A stretch of DNA of 64,000 nucleotides from Thuidium tamariscinum (taxonomy: Eukaryota > Streptophyta > Bryopsida > Hypnales > Thuidiaceae): NCBI GenBank assembly GCA_947034885.2, contig OX344749.2, positions 27,977,501-28,041,500 on the forward strand. Direction: 5' to 3'. Made by a program: the position numbers and the translations under genes. The notes below the pieces were generated by a model that saw nothing but the letters and a program-made list of their open reading frames with translations, was not told where the DNA came from and did not search any database. Of this stretch, positions 32,831-44,389 are shown piece after piece (position 1 is the stretch's first letter; each line of letters starts with the position of its first letter).

Positions 32831-34024
32831 GGTAGGAGGTCCATGAAAGGAGTATCAAAGGGTTGGAACTGAATTTTGGGGAGGTAAAACAGCTTGAAAT
32901 ATTTTTCGATAAATTTTTCCTTAAGAGACAAGTGGAAGTGACATCAAACTCAAGTTATTTCATTTTTTTTTTAGCTTTGTTGAATAAGTTATAAAATTTC
33001 AAAGTTGATGTGGCATAGGGCTCTAAAATGGAGCACCTCGGAGTACTAAAATGTACACAATTTGTACATTGTTGAAGGCTATAAAAAAGAAACGTGTACA
33101 AATCGAGTATAGTGGGGTCCCAATCAAAATGGTATTTTTGGAATCCGTAGTGAAAACAATGTTAGCTCTATCAACTTTGACAACCTCCCAAGAGCTCAAA
33201 ATTTACTATAAAATATTTTTTACAACATCATCTATTAGTTAATAATATACATGAAAATTTTCAAGGCCAAAAAATTTATACAAAAAAAGATATTCAAAAT
33301 CTACCAACATGTGTAGTTGTGAAGATGAGTTTTTACATCCGTCTCAAATTTTTGACCCATAAAATGACACTATACTAAGGGCTCAAAAACTCATCCTCAC
33401 AACTACACTTGTTGGGAGATTTTGGATATCCTTTCTTTGGTAATTCGTTTGAACTTGAAATCTGGAATGCATATTATCAACATAGTGATGACTTCACCAA
33501 AAAAATTCATGGTAAGAAACCATTTTTTCAACCCTTGGGAAGGTGTCAAAGTTGGCAATTATGAAAAATTTCTCAAAATTACACATGTTGGGAGATTTCA
33601 AATATCTTTTTTTAAATTAATCTTTTGACCTTGAAAATTTTCAATCATATTAAGAACATAGAGTTTATTTCATGCCACAAATTTTATAGCCAAAAAAACC
33701 CTAGTTCAATCCTTAGGAGGGTGTCAAAGTTGGAAGTAGTGAAATTTTTTTACTACTACACATGTTGGTAGATTTTGAATATCTTTTTTTAAGTAAATCT
33801 TTTTACCTTGAAATTTTTCATGCATGTTATTAACTTATAGATGATGTGAAAAATATTTCATAGTAAAATATCAATTTTTGAGCTCTTAAGAGTCTGTCAA
33901 AGTTGGCACAGCTGAAATTGCTTTTACTACGGATCCCAAAATGCCATTTTGATTGGGACCCCACTATACATTTAAAGAGGTGCTCTATTTTAGAGTCTAT
34001 TCACTTTTAGAACCTTCTATTGAG
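32831..34024. mobile_element. GGTAGGAGGTCC-type element interrupted by a second element
   Basis: The left end GGTAGGAGGTCC follows a TTAA. The body to 33107 matches 18531-18853. The tail resumes at 33969 (CATTTAAAGAGGTGCTC) and ends near GAACCTTCTATTGAGG. The 33108-33968 element sits between. The right end is approximate. Confidence 0.6.
33108..33968. mobile_element. TATAGTGGGG-type inverted-repeat element, nested (0.86 kb)
   Basis: The ends are TATAGTGGGGTCCCAATC and its complement, and the inverted repeat extends for about 50 bp (AAAATGG, CCGTAGT). The sister copy of the host repeat has plain CTGTATACATT at this point, so the target was TATA or TA, as in Tc1/mariner-type insertions. It is non-coding. 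A partial relative lies at 17985-18260. Confidence 0.75.
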
Positions 34025-34456
34025 GTTGAGCTAATTATCCCAAACAAATTCTTCTTTCTTAATGATCTTAAGGCCATATTTATTTTTCTCTTAAGCCTTA
34101 AAAGATGGGTGACTATAGTGGTTGTAGAAATCATTCATTCTAATATCATGGAAATTATTGGTTTCAGAAAATCCAAAAGCACTTATTGGTAGTCAAACTA
34201 CTGTAGAAGATCTTTTCTTTTTACACAAAATTCCAAAGACAAATAGACCGCACTTATGTCCTATCTAGAAAGATTTTGTCATCCATTAGATGTCTTCTTT
34301 GATGTTTAAAGGTTAATGAGAACTCTCTTATAATGTGGTCCTATCATTTTTAATTGATTCCCTCTCTAAGACACTATTTTAGCTTGACCAAATTCAACAT
34401 TTTTAATTGTTTTCTCACAACTTTTATGAACCCTACAAGACAACATCAAATGCAAC

Positions 34457-34682
34457 CACTAGAAGAAAAGCCTGAAAATCTGCATTTGTTTCAACATAAT
34501 GCGTCAAGTGAATTATGTTGAAACAAACGCAAAAAACGCAGTGAAAAAGTGGGAAAACGTAGAAAAATGCATTTTTTTGCGTTTTCTCACTTTTTCACTG
34601 CGTTTTTAGCGTTTGTTTCAACATAACTCACTTGACGCATTATGTTGAAACAAACGCAGATTTTCAGGCTTTTCTTCTAGTG
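34457..34682. mobile_element. CACTA-type mini fold-back element (226 bp)
   Basis: It starts CACTAGAAGAAAAGCCTG and ends CAGGCTTTTCTTCTAGTG, with AAC on both sides (34454-34456, 34683-34685). The arms pair almost perfectly up to a small centre near 34570. TTATGTTGAAACAAACGC occurs repeatedly within the arms. A 3-bp duplication and CACTA ends place it in the CACTA superfamily. Confidence 0.9.
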
Positions 34683-34864
34683 AACCCAATCTTTGAGAAA
34701 TAGAAAGTGCAACACTGTTATAAAGACTAAATGGTTTGGTATTCATGATAGTACCTCATTTCATTTTTCATTGTCTCTATGGAGACAAGAGCTTCAAAAC
34801 ATTTCATTCAAATGCGAATCCCAATTCTAGAATTCAAATAGAGATTAATTTTTATTGTGTCCTT

Positions 34865-36062
34865 TTAACCCCTAAAGACCCAATTTACTAAATTTTCCAA
34901 CATAGTGATATCAAGTAGGTGTGTGTGAGTGGAGATTTCCATATTTTGGACTTAATTTTAATAGAACATAGGAAAAAAGAATATCTTTCATGTGTACTAA
35001 AAATTAAGACATTTGAAAATAAAAGTTAAAAGCTATGGCCTAATATTAGTAATATGTATTGTTTTGTTTTGCAACCGTGCAATTTGGGTAGATTGGAAAA
35101 AATCACTTTTTTCATAAACAAGAATTTGAAATTAATTTTATTCACTTACATATAAATAGAAAGCTTTGAATTGTTCCATTTTGATCAATGAGTCAAAAGT
35201 TATGAGTTTTTTTTGTTTGTGGGCAATTATAGATTCTCTATTCTAAAATAAACTTTTGAAGTCCTTTATTTTACTCAATTTTCAAGATTTTTTGAAAAAA
35301 ATAATATCATAGGATGTAGATTGTCTAATACAACATTGCAACCATTGCAGTTTGCATTTTTCAATTCCACAATTAAATTCTTAACAATTTTGCATTTTGA
35401 ATCATTTGCTAATTTTTTTAATTACTATTTTTTTCCTATATGTTGTACAATTCTCAAAATTTTGAAATATTTTTAGGCAAGTCCCCTTCTTGGCCTCAAC
35501 AATGGATCCAAAGAGGCACAACCATTTTGGACGATTTTTTGTATGATTTTTGCCTTCTAAAGTATAGTTGCCTTGTTTTTTGCAAGGTGAAAAAAAAAGA
35601 TTTTTGATAATCTAAATGGTGAAAAACTCATAAGAAGAGATTCAAGGCCTCCAAGGGACTTTGGATTCCAACAGTTTGGGAACACAAACTATTTTAGAAA
35701 TGCAGAATCGGAAGAATCTAATGTGGTTGCAACTATGCCACATCATTACTATGATTGTTATAATTTGACTTTTTTTGCATTTCAGGACCCAAATGTATTT
35801 ATTTATTTATTTAAATGCTAGACTAACAACAGCTAACAATTTGAGAAACTATTTTGGGAACAAACTTGAAACGGCCCTTTGGAGGCCTCAAATTTCATCT
35901 AATGCTGAAATTTTTTGTACATGTTCAATAACCAATTCACCTTCAAATCTAATGGTTACAAATCTCAAAAACAGTTTCTAAGAAAAAATTGGTATGTGTA
36001 CTAGAAATGGTAGTTTTTGACTGTTTTTATAGTAAACATAGACAAGGAATTGAAGGGGTTAA
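34865..36062 (-). mobile_element. 0.92-kb TTAA-flanked element, copy 3, with a nested MITE
   Basis: TTAACCCCTAAAGACC at the left and GGGGTTAA at the right. Its interior runs opposite to copies 1 and 2 (GAGTCAAAAGTTATGAG, GTTGTACAATTC). Subtracting the 276-bp CATTAGA element at 35629 leaves about 922 bp, the family length. Confidence 0.75.
35629..35904. mobile_element. CATTAGA-type MITE, copy 3 (276 bp), nested
   Basis: The ends are CATAAGAAGAGATTCAAGGCC-like and GGCCTCAAATTTCATCTAATG-like. It interrupts the TTAA element at a place where copy 4 (40338-41266) is continuous. Confidence 0.7.
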
Positions 36063-37599
36063 CCTCTAAATGCCCATGATGGCCTTTTTGATCTTATTTG
36101 TTTTTTAATTTTTCGGTGCTGGGATTTTTTGGGAAAAAAATCTATTTTGGCTGCTCTTTGTTGGCTGCGCCCAAAAAATCTAGATGTTTTGGCACCTTAG
36201 GGCCGAACGATTCGTACGTTCGAGCCCTTCACCACTTGCTACCAGGAGCCTAAGCAAACCGGCCTAAGACAAGCACGCGCGTGCCGCGCGGCGTTGGTCA
36301 ACCACCTTCTTTGCTTCTCTCATGCAAATCTAACGGTTGCTTTTAAGCAGCTAGGGTTTTCTCCATTCGACTGCTATTGGAAAAAAAAGGCAGGTTGCAT
36401 ATTACGGGATAGGGCATAGCAAACGAGGCACCAAATTTGGGTGTCAACCCTGGAGAGAACACTTGCGATTTTTAGAAAACTACGTGAATTAAAAGATAGG
36501 GTCTATTTAATTCAAAGGGGATAAATTTATATAATATGTAAGACTACTATAGGGTCCTTGAAATGTCACATATCCTATTATATATAAATTAGGCTATATA
36601 TAAACATCTTTTAATAAAAAAAATTATTAATAAATTAGCTTTTACAAATAGGGTTTGTACAATTTTTTTGTAGTGCAATGAGTATAGATGTAAACAAATT
36701 TTCTTAAGTGAATGATAAGACTTATACAGTCAAGTAAATCTAGAGATATTTTTAGGAGATTTGTTGTTACTATCAAATAATTCTAGCCTGTATATACAAA
36801 TCATTCTATAAGTATGCTAATTATATAAGACCATGTAAGAATCTATTGTTTCAAGATAAAAGACCTGAGCTGTAAATTTACAATGAGATTGTACTATAGA
36901 GATTTGTGTTCACACAAAGTAGCCATTAAGAAATTGGTGTAGGATTTGCAACATTTGCATGGAATCTTTTCCTATACTTTGATACTACAAACTCTAGATT
37001 TGCCTCAACTACTTGAACATATGCTTGTAAATTTTTAGAATCATCTTCTTTTTACTAGTATTTAATGAACACTCTTTTATTTTTTGATTCTAAATTCAAA
37101 ACCATTGTAAATGCATATGTATAGATAAAATATATAGTCTCTATATTACAATAGAGGTCATATTCTTGTATTAATCTACAATGTTTTTAAAGAGTCAATT
37201 TTTCATTTTGTTCATATTATATTGCTAGTATTGGTGTTTTTCTTAGTTCCAATATCATAACTATGTTTAATGTTTTGGTGATGTTTATTATTCTAGATAT
37301 CAAGTTGTTTAGAATACATGGCATAGTATTTAGAAATATTTAAAACTATTGTTGCATTTCACATTTTTATTTGTCATTTGAGATTGTACTACAATACAAG
37401 TAGTGCATATATTAAATAAAAGAATGTATATATGAGATACTAATTTTATAGTGTATTCTAAATGGATATGAAAAAATCAAACATGTAAATTTTGTATATA
37501 AGATAGCCCAACTATAAAAACCAAAAGACTAAATTTATATATATAAATACAATCATTTTAATTACTATAATGAAGGTAAATAGCCCCATATCAAATACC
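36063..37599. other. Spacer with an isolated G+C-rich patch
   Basis: Directly after the TTAA element, CCTCTAAATGCCC recalls the end of the 51703 element. A patch at about 36160-36310 is G+C- and CpG-rich (GCACGCGCGTGCCGCGCGG) without an open frame or known motif. The rest is A+T-rich and empty. Confidence 0.4.
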
Positions 37600-38169
37600 C
37601 TCTTAACTCAGGTGTATGCTTAAAATTACAAGGAATGATCTCCCCGAGGTGTCAAAAATATTTCTAAGATGAATAAAATCTTGAAAAGTCATTATTCTTG
37701 AAAGTTTTTATTTTTGAAAAATTCATTTCGAAGCCTAGTTTTAGCACCAAAAGTTTGATTTTGAAAATGAATGATTACAATTTTTCTAAGTATTTAAGAT
37801 TTGATACAAGCTAGAGGATTCATTGCAAATATTGATTTTCTAGTATTGAAGGCTTTTGGAAATGAGCCTCAAATACAATAGACATTAGATATTTTTTCAA
37901 GTTTTTATGAGACTATTTTGGATTTATTCATTATATGTATATAACAAATTCTAGAAAGTATAACAGAATTGAACTAAAAAAAATTTGATTTCAAATTTTT
38001 TCTAGAATATTTGATAATTAATTTGTAAAAGCAATTATTTAATATCATTTGATGCAACAGTCTCTCGACTATATCACATTGCTTATATGGCAAAGTTCCC
38101 AGCGTTCTCGATGCGTTCCTACAATTTGGAAACCTACAATCTTCAAAAGGCCTCCCAAAACATCTAATG
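37600..38169. mobile_element. Relative of the 51703 element carrying CATTAGA-type MITE copy 4
   Basis: 37660-37882 follows the inside of 51703-52281 (AAGTTTGATTTTGAAAATGA, GAGCCTCAAATACA). A CATTAGA-type element lies at 37883-38169, from CATTAGATATTTTTTC to AAAACATCTAATG, with the inner block GACTATATCACATTG where others have a GTGGCA block. Outer edges of the host element are unclear. Confidence 0.55.
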
Positions 38170-39190
38170 TTTAATAGTCACAATTATATTGCATTTAGTT
38201 CTTCCTATGGGCATACATTACAATATAGATTTTGTCCAATTACGGGGGGGCATTGACATATGGGTGAAGGGCTTGGCCATTGGAGCTAAAGGATGTTAGA
38301 AAAGTTGTAAAATTCAAAGAATGCTATACAAAGTCAATTACATGCTCAATTTTTTTTAATAAATTGAAGCAATATATTAAGCAATGAATTAGTTCAACAA
38401 GTGCAAAAGAAAAAATTTCATAAAAAAAAGCATAATGTAGATAATCAAAAATTCTGAAAAACAATCGAAGGAGGGAGACATAGGAGGTTCAATATGCATA
38501 TCTTTGACATCCATTGAGCAAATTGAAATGTAAATCCTAACCATAAACAAAATATTCTATGAAATCTTAACCAATGCATGAAGAGCCCTATATGTAGACC
38601 AAAGATATAATATTCATTAATCCTTTAATTTCAGTTTGGAATTGACTTTTTAATTGGTTTCAATTTGAGTTTATAGGACATTAGCTGGTTAGGAATTTAT
38701 CCTACCAAAAATTAACTAATAAACTTTGTGTTTGAGAGGATGCAATTGATAATCTTTGAAAAAAAACTTGGTCCATTTATATGAAAGGAGGACCAAAATC
38801 AAGTGGGAGGGAGCTCCAACAATTTCTTGAACAATGATTGATATTTTTGGTGTGTTCAAGTCTTTTTTTTAGATAAAATGGTGCCAGATTGACCCATTTC
38901 CAAATTTATTTTCTATTCTAGGCTAAAGCAAAGTAATCTTTTTTTGTTAAATTTTTTTCGATTCTATTCAAAATACAAGTGAAATCACCAAATTTGGATG
39001 AAAAAGTGTTTCGACATGGTTGTAAAATAATTTTTGGTACAAAAGATTGATGAATGTAGAAATACAATGCTTCACCAAATTTTTAAGTGATTGCCATCTT
39101 GACACTTTTTCAAAAACTAAAAAAGAGGACTAGTGTCCAAACAAATGCATGACAGTGCGTAGGAATTCTCTTTTATGCATGTTTAAAATG
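38170..39190. other. A+T-rich spacer, no gene seen
   Basis: Only short frames; no repeat ends recognised. Confidence 0.5.
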
Positions 39191-39417
39191 AGTAAGGGAG
39201 AAGCACTCAATAGCGTCCTTGTACCCAATGCCATCCGTTTCTACAGCACACAATCATTTTAGGCTATAAATGTAGGTAGGCAGTACATGGCTTATTTCTT
39301 TTGACCTAAAACAATAAACAGTCTACAGTCCTGCTACATTTCTGTTTTAGAATGAATGACTGATTTAGAAACGGACGGCATTGGGTACTGGGACGCCATT
39401 GGGTGCCTCTCCCTTAA
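39191..39417. mobile_element. TAAGGGAG-type inverted-repeat element (227 bp)
   Basis: TAAGGGAGAAGCACTCAAT at the left and ATTGGGTGCCTCTCCCTTA at the right. The arms continue through GTACCCAATGCC and TCCGTTTC. No clear target duplication was found. A related end lies at 42473. Confidence 0.7.
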
Positions 39418-39491
39418 CTAGTGTTGTCTTGATCTTGTTTGTTTGTGTCTTAAGTGGTTAGTGGTTCTTTCTCCCTAGGCCACTTGGCGTG

Positions 39492-39765
39492 ACGTTAGAT
39501 CCTGTAAATGAAACTTACGTGGCGCAGCTGGATTTACCCTAGGATAAACACTGAAATTTTTTATTTTTTTCAAAATTTATTTTTCAAATTCTGAATTCAT
39601 ATTTGGATTTACAGACCCCAAATTAGCTTGCGAAGGTGTTGACACCACCAAAAAACCCAACAAAACATAAACCCCAAAACCCTTATCAACACCTGGTAAA
39701 ACAAGTTTTACCTCCGGGCGGCTCGATTTACCTGCGCCACATCAGTTTCGATTACATGATTTAAC
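39492..39765. mobile_element. GTTAGATCC-type inverted-repeat element, copy 1 (274 bp)
   Basis: GTTAGATCCTGTAAATGAAAC at the left (first 20 bases GTTAGATCCTGTAAATGAAA) pairs with TTTCGATTACATGATTTAAC at the right. The arms continue through ACGTGGCGCAG and GATTTACC. It is non-coding. The copy at 41970 shares the outline. Confidence 0.6.
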
Positions 39766-40337
39766 TTCTTGCGGCCACTTGTGGCTGGGCATTGTACTCT
39801 ATTTTTTGCAATGAAATTCTGTTTCATTTGTGTCAAGAAAATAAAATGAGTGACTATCGTTTCAAAAAAATAATAAAAAATAAAATAACTATCTTGTTCA
39901 ATACATAAATGAAAAAATGAAAAAATGAGCAACTACGCTCAGTTTTAATTAGTGTGGATTAGTTATTGGCGCGTACCTTATTATCATTTGATGAAGTCAT
40001 CAACGCAACTGAGTAATGCACAAACTCCAACACAAAACATGCACATGATCACAGTCTCTCTGAGTCTGACAGTTCTCATTAAATTAGTGCTAATTGCCAC
40101 ATTATGCTACACTTACACGGCAGTACGGCACCTAATCAACAAATGATGTGCTTCTCGACACTTGATGACTTGATTCCTTGTTTTTTTCCTTTATTTTAAA
40201 ACACAAATGAAATGGAATTTTTTTGCAAGAGGTAGAGTAACATTGCTAATCACCGCACAAAGGAAATTCAGATCCATCTCCGCAACACAATAGGAACTTG
40301 CAAGTTCTTAAACTTCACACGATTATTCAATGTGATG

Positions 40338-41266
40338 TTAACCCGTAGAGGACCAACATGCCTTTTTTGGCAACATAGCGATTTTGGGCAAGTACATGTG
40401 GCTAGAGATTTCCATATTTTGGTACCAAACTTTAATAGAAGGTGTGGACGAGGAGTATCTTCAAAGCCCAACAATTTTCGTGACTTTTGACTACATACTT
40501 GAAAAGTTATCGCATAAAATCTTGTTTGTTTCTCAACTAAGGCAGTTCGAGCAGATCAGAAAAAATCACTTTTTTTTAAAATAAAAATTTGAAATTGGTT
40601 TTATAGATTTATATATACATGGAAGGCTTTGAATCATTCCATTTGGATTAATGAGTCAAAAGTTATGAAGAATTTTAGTTTGCGGGTAGTTATAGATTCT
40701 CTTCTCTAAAATAAACTTTGAAGTCTTTTATTTTACTCAATTTTCAATATTTTTGAAAAAAAATAAAAACATTGGGTTTAGGTTGTTTATTACAAAATTT
40801 GAACCATTGGGATTGGCATTTTTCAATTCAATAAATAAATTGTTACCATTTTGTATTTTGAATCATTCTCTACTTCTTTCTACTTACTATTTTTTTTGTA
40901 CCTGTTGTACAATTCCAAATGATATGAAAATTTTCAAGCATGTAGCCAACTTGAATTGAAGAATGAATCCAAAGAGTTGCAACCATTTTGGACATTTTTT
41001 CATACAAATGTGGCCTTCTGAAGTGCAGCTGCCCGAATTTTCGCAGTGGAAAAAAAATGATTTTTGTAACTTCAAACACTAATATCTTGCAATCTATGAG
41101 GTGGAAATTTCTGAAATTTTTTCTACATCTTCACAAACTAATTCACTAAAAGATGCTACGGTTCCATATGTCAAAAAATGTTTTTAAGAAAAAATTTGGT
41201 AGTTGTCCTAGAAATTACAGTTTTGGAGTAGTTTTTGAAACATAGTTGCGGTCCTTTAGGGGTTAA
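40338..41266 (-). mobile_element. 0.93-kb TTAA-flanked element, copy 4
   Basis: TTAACCCGTAGAGGACC at the left and GGTCCTTTAGGGGTTAA at the right. The interior is inverted relative to copies 1 and 2 (TTGTACAATTCCAAATG near 40907). Length and content match the family; it is non-coding. Confidence 0.85.
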
Positions 41267-41969
41267 GATTCTCTTCAACAACACATCTGCAAAATGAATT
41301 CTTCTTGCAAATTTTGTTGCAACTTCAACATAACACACTTGAAATTACCCAAAAAAATCATTGCCACCCTTCACCACACATTGTGTGTGGTGATTGTGTG
41401 ATAGTCAAATTTCTCATTCACAAAGTTGGAGAATTGGGTGATGGGTGTCTGGTCTTTAGTAGTTATATTATTTGGTGTTTGGAAGCGTCTAGTCAATGGT
41501 AGGTTTACTCTACTTGATTGTTTTATTTTATTTTATTTATAAACAAATGAAATGGAATTTCATTGCCAATTGGTTCTTGTTTTCAATTGCATCAATAATT
41601 TAACTTATAAAAATTTAAAGAGATCTTAGGGAGGTACACAGGGAGTCATAAATCCATCATAAAAATAAACGAGTTGAGCGTAGAGGACATTAAAGTAGAA
41701 GTACCTCTAATGGATAATTTAAGCATTTTAGCATGTAAAATGTGGAAAATTCACTATGAAATTGAGCTCAAATTGTGCAAACATAAGATTGAAGAACAAT
41801 GCCAAATTGTTTCTTCTCAAAATGAGTATTTTAATCAATATAAATATGTATTTTTCATTAGTAACTATTCCAATTTCATAGACTCACCTATTATAGTTAG
41901 CTTTGGCAATCCCCCTAAGCAATAAAGGAAGAGAGATGATTGAGCAAGAAGGTACAATAGGTACTTCTA
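41267..41969. other. Spacer, no gene seen
   Basis: It contains a short perfect palindrome at about 41370-41392 (TCACCACACA/TTG/TGTGTGGTGA). The 83-codon frame at 41674-41925 is A+T-rich and unrecognised. Confidence 0.4.
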
Positions 41970-42220
41970 CTTTAAATCCTACCATCAAAGGTAAGCCTAG
42001 TAGGATAGATTTACCTTGGGGAAAAACACAAAAAATTCTTATTTTTTGCAAATAATTTTTTTTGAAATTTTTTGAATTCGTATTTGTAATCAAAGACTCC
42101 AAATGAGAGATCTCAAATGTATCCTAATCATGGCACAAAGTAGGGTTTGTTTTATTCACTTTCATTCCAAAGAACCCAAAATTTACCTTGCTATATCCAC
42201 CTTTAATGGTAGGATTTAAC
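41970..42220. mobile_element. GTTAGATCC-type inverted-repeat element, copy 2 (about 250 bp)
   Basis: TTTAAATCCTACCATCAAAG at the left pairs with CTTTAATGGTAGGATTTAAC at the right, with GATTTACC / AATTTACC inside as in the 39492 copy. It is non-coding. Confidence 0.6.
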
Positions 42221-42472
42221 GTCTTGCCTAGAATGTTTGGACAATAGCTCAAAATCATTGAGATCCAAAATGAAGGAAAATGAACCTTGGAAACAACCTT
42301 TTTTCCTACCACCCATGGAAAAAAATCCCTTGAAAGCAACAACTTCAACAACAGACCCTATACAAAAATTCAAATTTTAAAAAATGAACCTAATTTGGTT
42401 TGGAGCACTACAGTATGGCAATGAATTAATCGTTCCAAACCAAAGGGGGGGAGGGTTTGAGGAAAATATTGC

Positions 42473-44380
42473 TAAGGGAGAAACATTCAATATTGCCCCT
42501 ATAATTTTTGCATTGGACCGTAGACTCATCTAATTGTGTTCCTAGACTTTAACCCCTAAAGGACCAAGGCCTTTTTTTGTCAAAAACCTCTTTGAATTGC
42601 CATTTCTGTTGCATTCACCCAAGAAAACAAAAGAAAATAATTCTTTAAGAATCTAACCGTAGGATCTTGTACTTAACTTGATTGAAATCATGTGATACAA
42701 ATTTCATGAAGTTTGACTGTATAGATAGAAGATATTTGGAAATACAATTTTTTTTGAACTATGGATTACAATTTCAAATGACTTTGATTGCTGTTTGTTG
42801 AACTTTTTTGCACTATGGACTTTGAATTAAAAAAAATTGTGTTTAATAATTGAGTTGAGAGTCTAAGAAAAGAAATTTAGACAAAAAAACACTTGATTTT
42901 CAGTCTTTAAAAAATTGTTAAGTAGATGTAGGTCCAAGATTTAAAGAAAAACTAAATGGTTAATAACTCTAAGGTGGGATTGAAATACAATAATCCCAAT
43001 GGTGAGATTGTTCTAGCAAGTAAACATAACCTTGTTCAACAATTTTTTTTGAAAAAATGTGAAAATTGCATTTAGAAATGAATCCTATAGGTTATTTTTT
43101 TGAGAAATTGTTTAGATTGCCCGAGAAATAAGATTGTCCATAACTTTCTCATTATAAGTCCAAATAGAACGAATCAAAGCTTCACATGTAGGCAAAAATA
43201 TATTATTTCAGAAAAAAAAATCTAAAAATTATACTTTAATTTTTTGCAAAAAAGAATTCTGCCCGCTGAACAAAATTTTTGGCTTTTTGTGGTTTCTTTT
43301 GCTCCTGGTCACCAATTGAAATAAAAATTACATTCCCACAAAGCTAATCAGTTTTTCTATCTTGTGAGAAAGTTGCAAAAGGTTTCACCAAAAATTGAAG
43401 TCTATGGGACCTACCTGAACTCCAAATTGTCCCCCGAGGGGACAATGGTCCTCTAGGGGTTAATGAATGTATTTGCTAGATGATTCACTCTAATTCATTG
43501 ATGCATATTAAGGACACATACCAAAATCTGATTGGCTCACTACTCATTTTAGCAAGGTTCAGATTTGGGGGCATCTATTGACCAATTTCAGTAGTCTAGA
43601 GAGCCAACACTTTGTAAAATCATAAAAAATACAAACGGTGTCCAAATTTTTTTTTGAATATTCATAATTTTCACTCGCTAATACTAAGAAAATATTATTT
43701 TTAGAAAAAGATGCCTCTAACTATGTTGAGTTTCTTATTTGGATTGTTTTGGGTGTTTCCACAATAGGTTTGATAGATTTTGGCCTCTGTGGTATTGTTC
43801 CACTACATTTCCACGAATACAACAATGCCAACAAAGTGTTAGAAGGGGAAAAAAACACAGTGCTCCAAATAGGGAAAGAATGGGAAAAAATGAAGAATCC
43901 CACATGTCATATCCACATTCCAACCATCTTCAATGCAATGGTCCCAAGTGTGGTTTTCATATTTAGCTCAAGTTGCAAAAAACACTCCTAAAGGTAAAAC
44001 ACCCATTCCCACACCTGTTCCTTGCAGTGGACTATAGATTCACCCAAATGTGTCAGTAGACTTCCCTTAATGGGTTCGCCACATATATGATTGTAATTTG
44101 CTGACACAACTGAAGGACACATAGGGAAATTGGGTTGGGTGAGTGCTGATTTTTGCAAGGTCCAATTTTGGGGGCACCTATAGGATGGTTCCACAAGTCT
44201 ACAAAGCCAACACTTTGAAAATTTGTAGATATTACATATTGTATCCGAAAAATCTATTTTTTTTTAATATTCATGATTTTCACTCGCTAATACTAGAAAA
44301 ATATCATTTTTAGAAAACGTTGCCTCCAACTATGCTGAATTCCTTATTTGGACGTTTTTGGGTGTTTCCACCGTAAATGT
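42473..44380 (+). repeat. Duplicated repeat unit (about 0.6 kb), first copy split by a transposon
   Basis: The unit starting near 42473 (TAAGGGAGAAACATTCAAT) and continuing after 43463 recurs at about 43988-44380. Shared blocks are GGACACATA, TTTGGGGGCA, GCCAACACTTTG, TTCACTCGCTAATACTA and GGGTGTTTCCAC. Similarity is imperfect, so the duplication is old. The second copy lacks the 0.9-kb element and shows its empty site at 44067-44070. Confidence 0.65.
42549..43463 (+). mobile_element. 0.92-kb TTAA-flanked element, copy 5
   Basis: TTAACCCCTAAAGGACC at the left and GGTCCTCTAGGGGTTAA at the right. The inside has AACCGTAGGATCTTGTACTT in the orientation of copies 1 and 2. The sister repeat at 44061-44075 reads CTTCCCTTAATGG with a single TTAA, so TTAA was duplicated on insertion. 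Confidence 0.9.
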
Positions 44381-44389
44381 GCTAGAAAT

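Noticed and set aside
43480..44380. Direct repeats as LTRs of a small retrotransposon
   Set aside because: The repeats lack TG...CA ends, primer-binding and polypurine sites, and are as diverged as an old tandem duplication.
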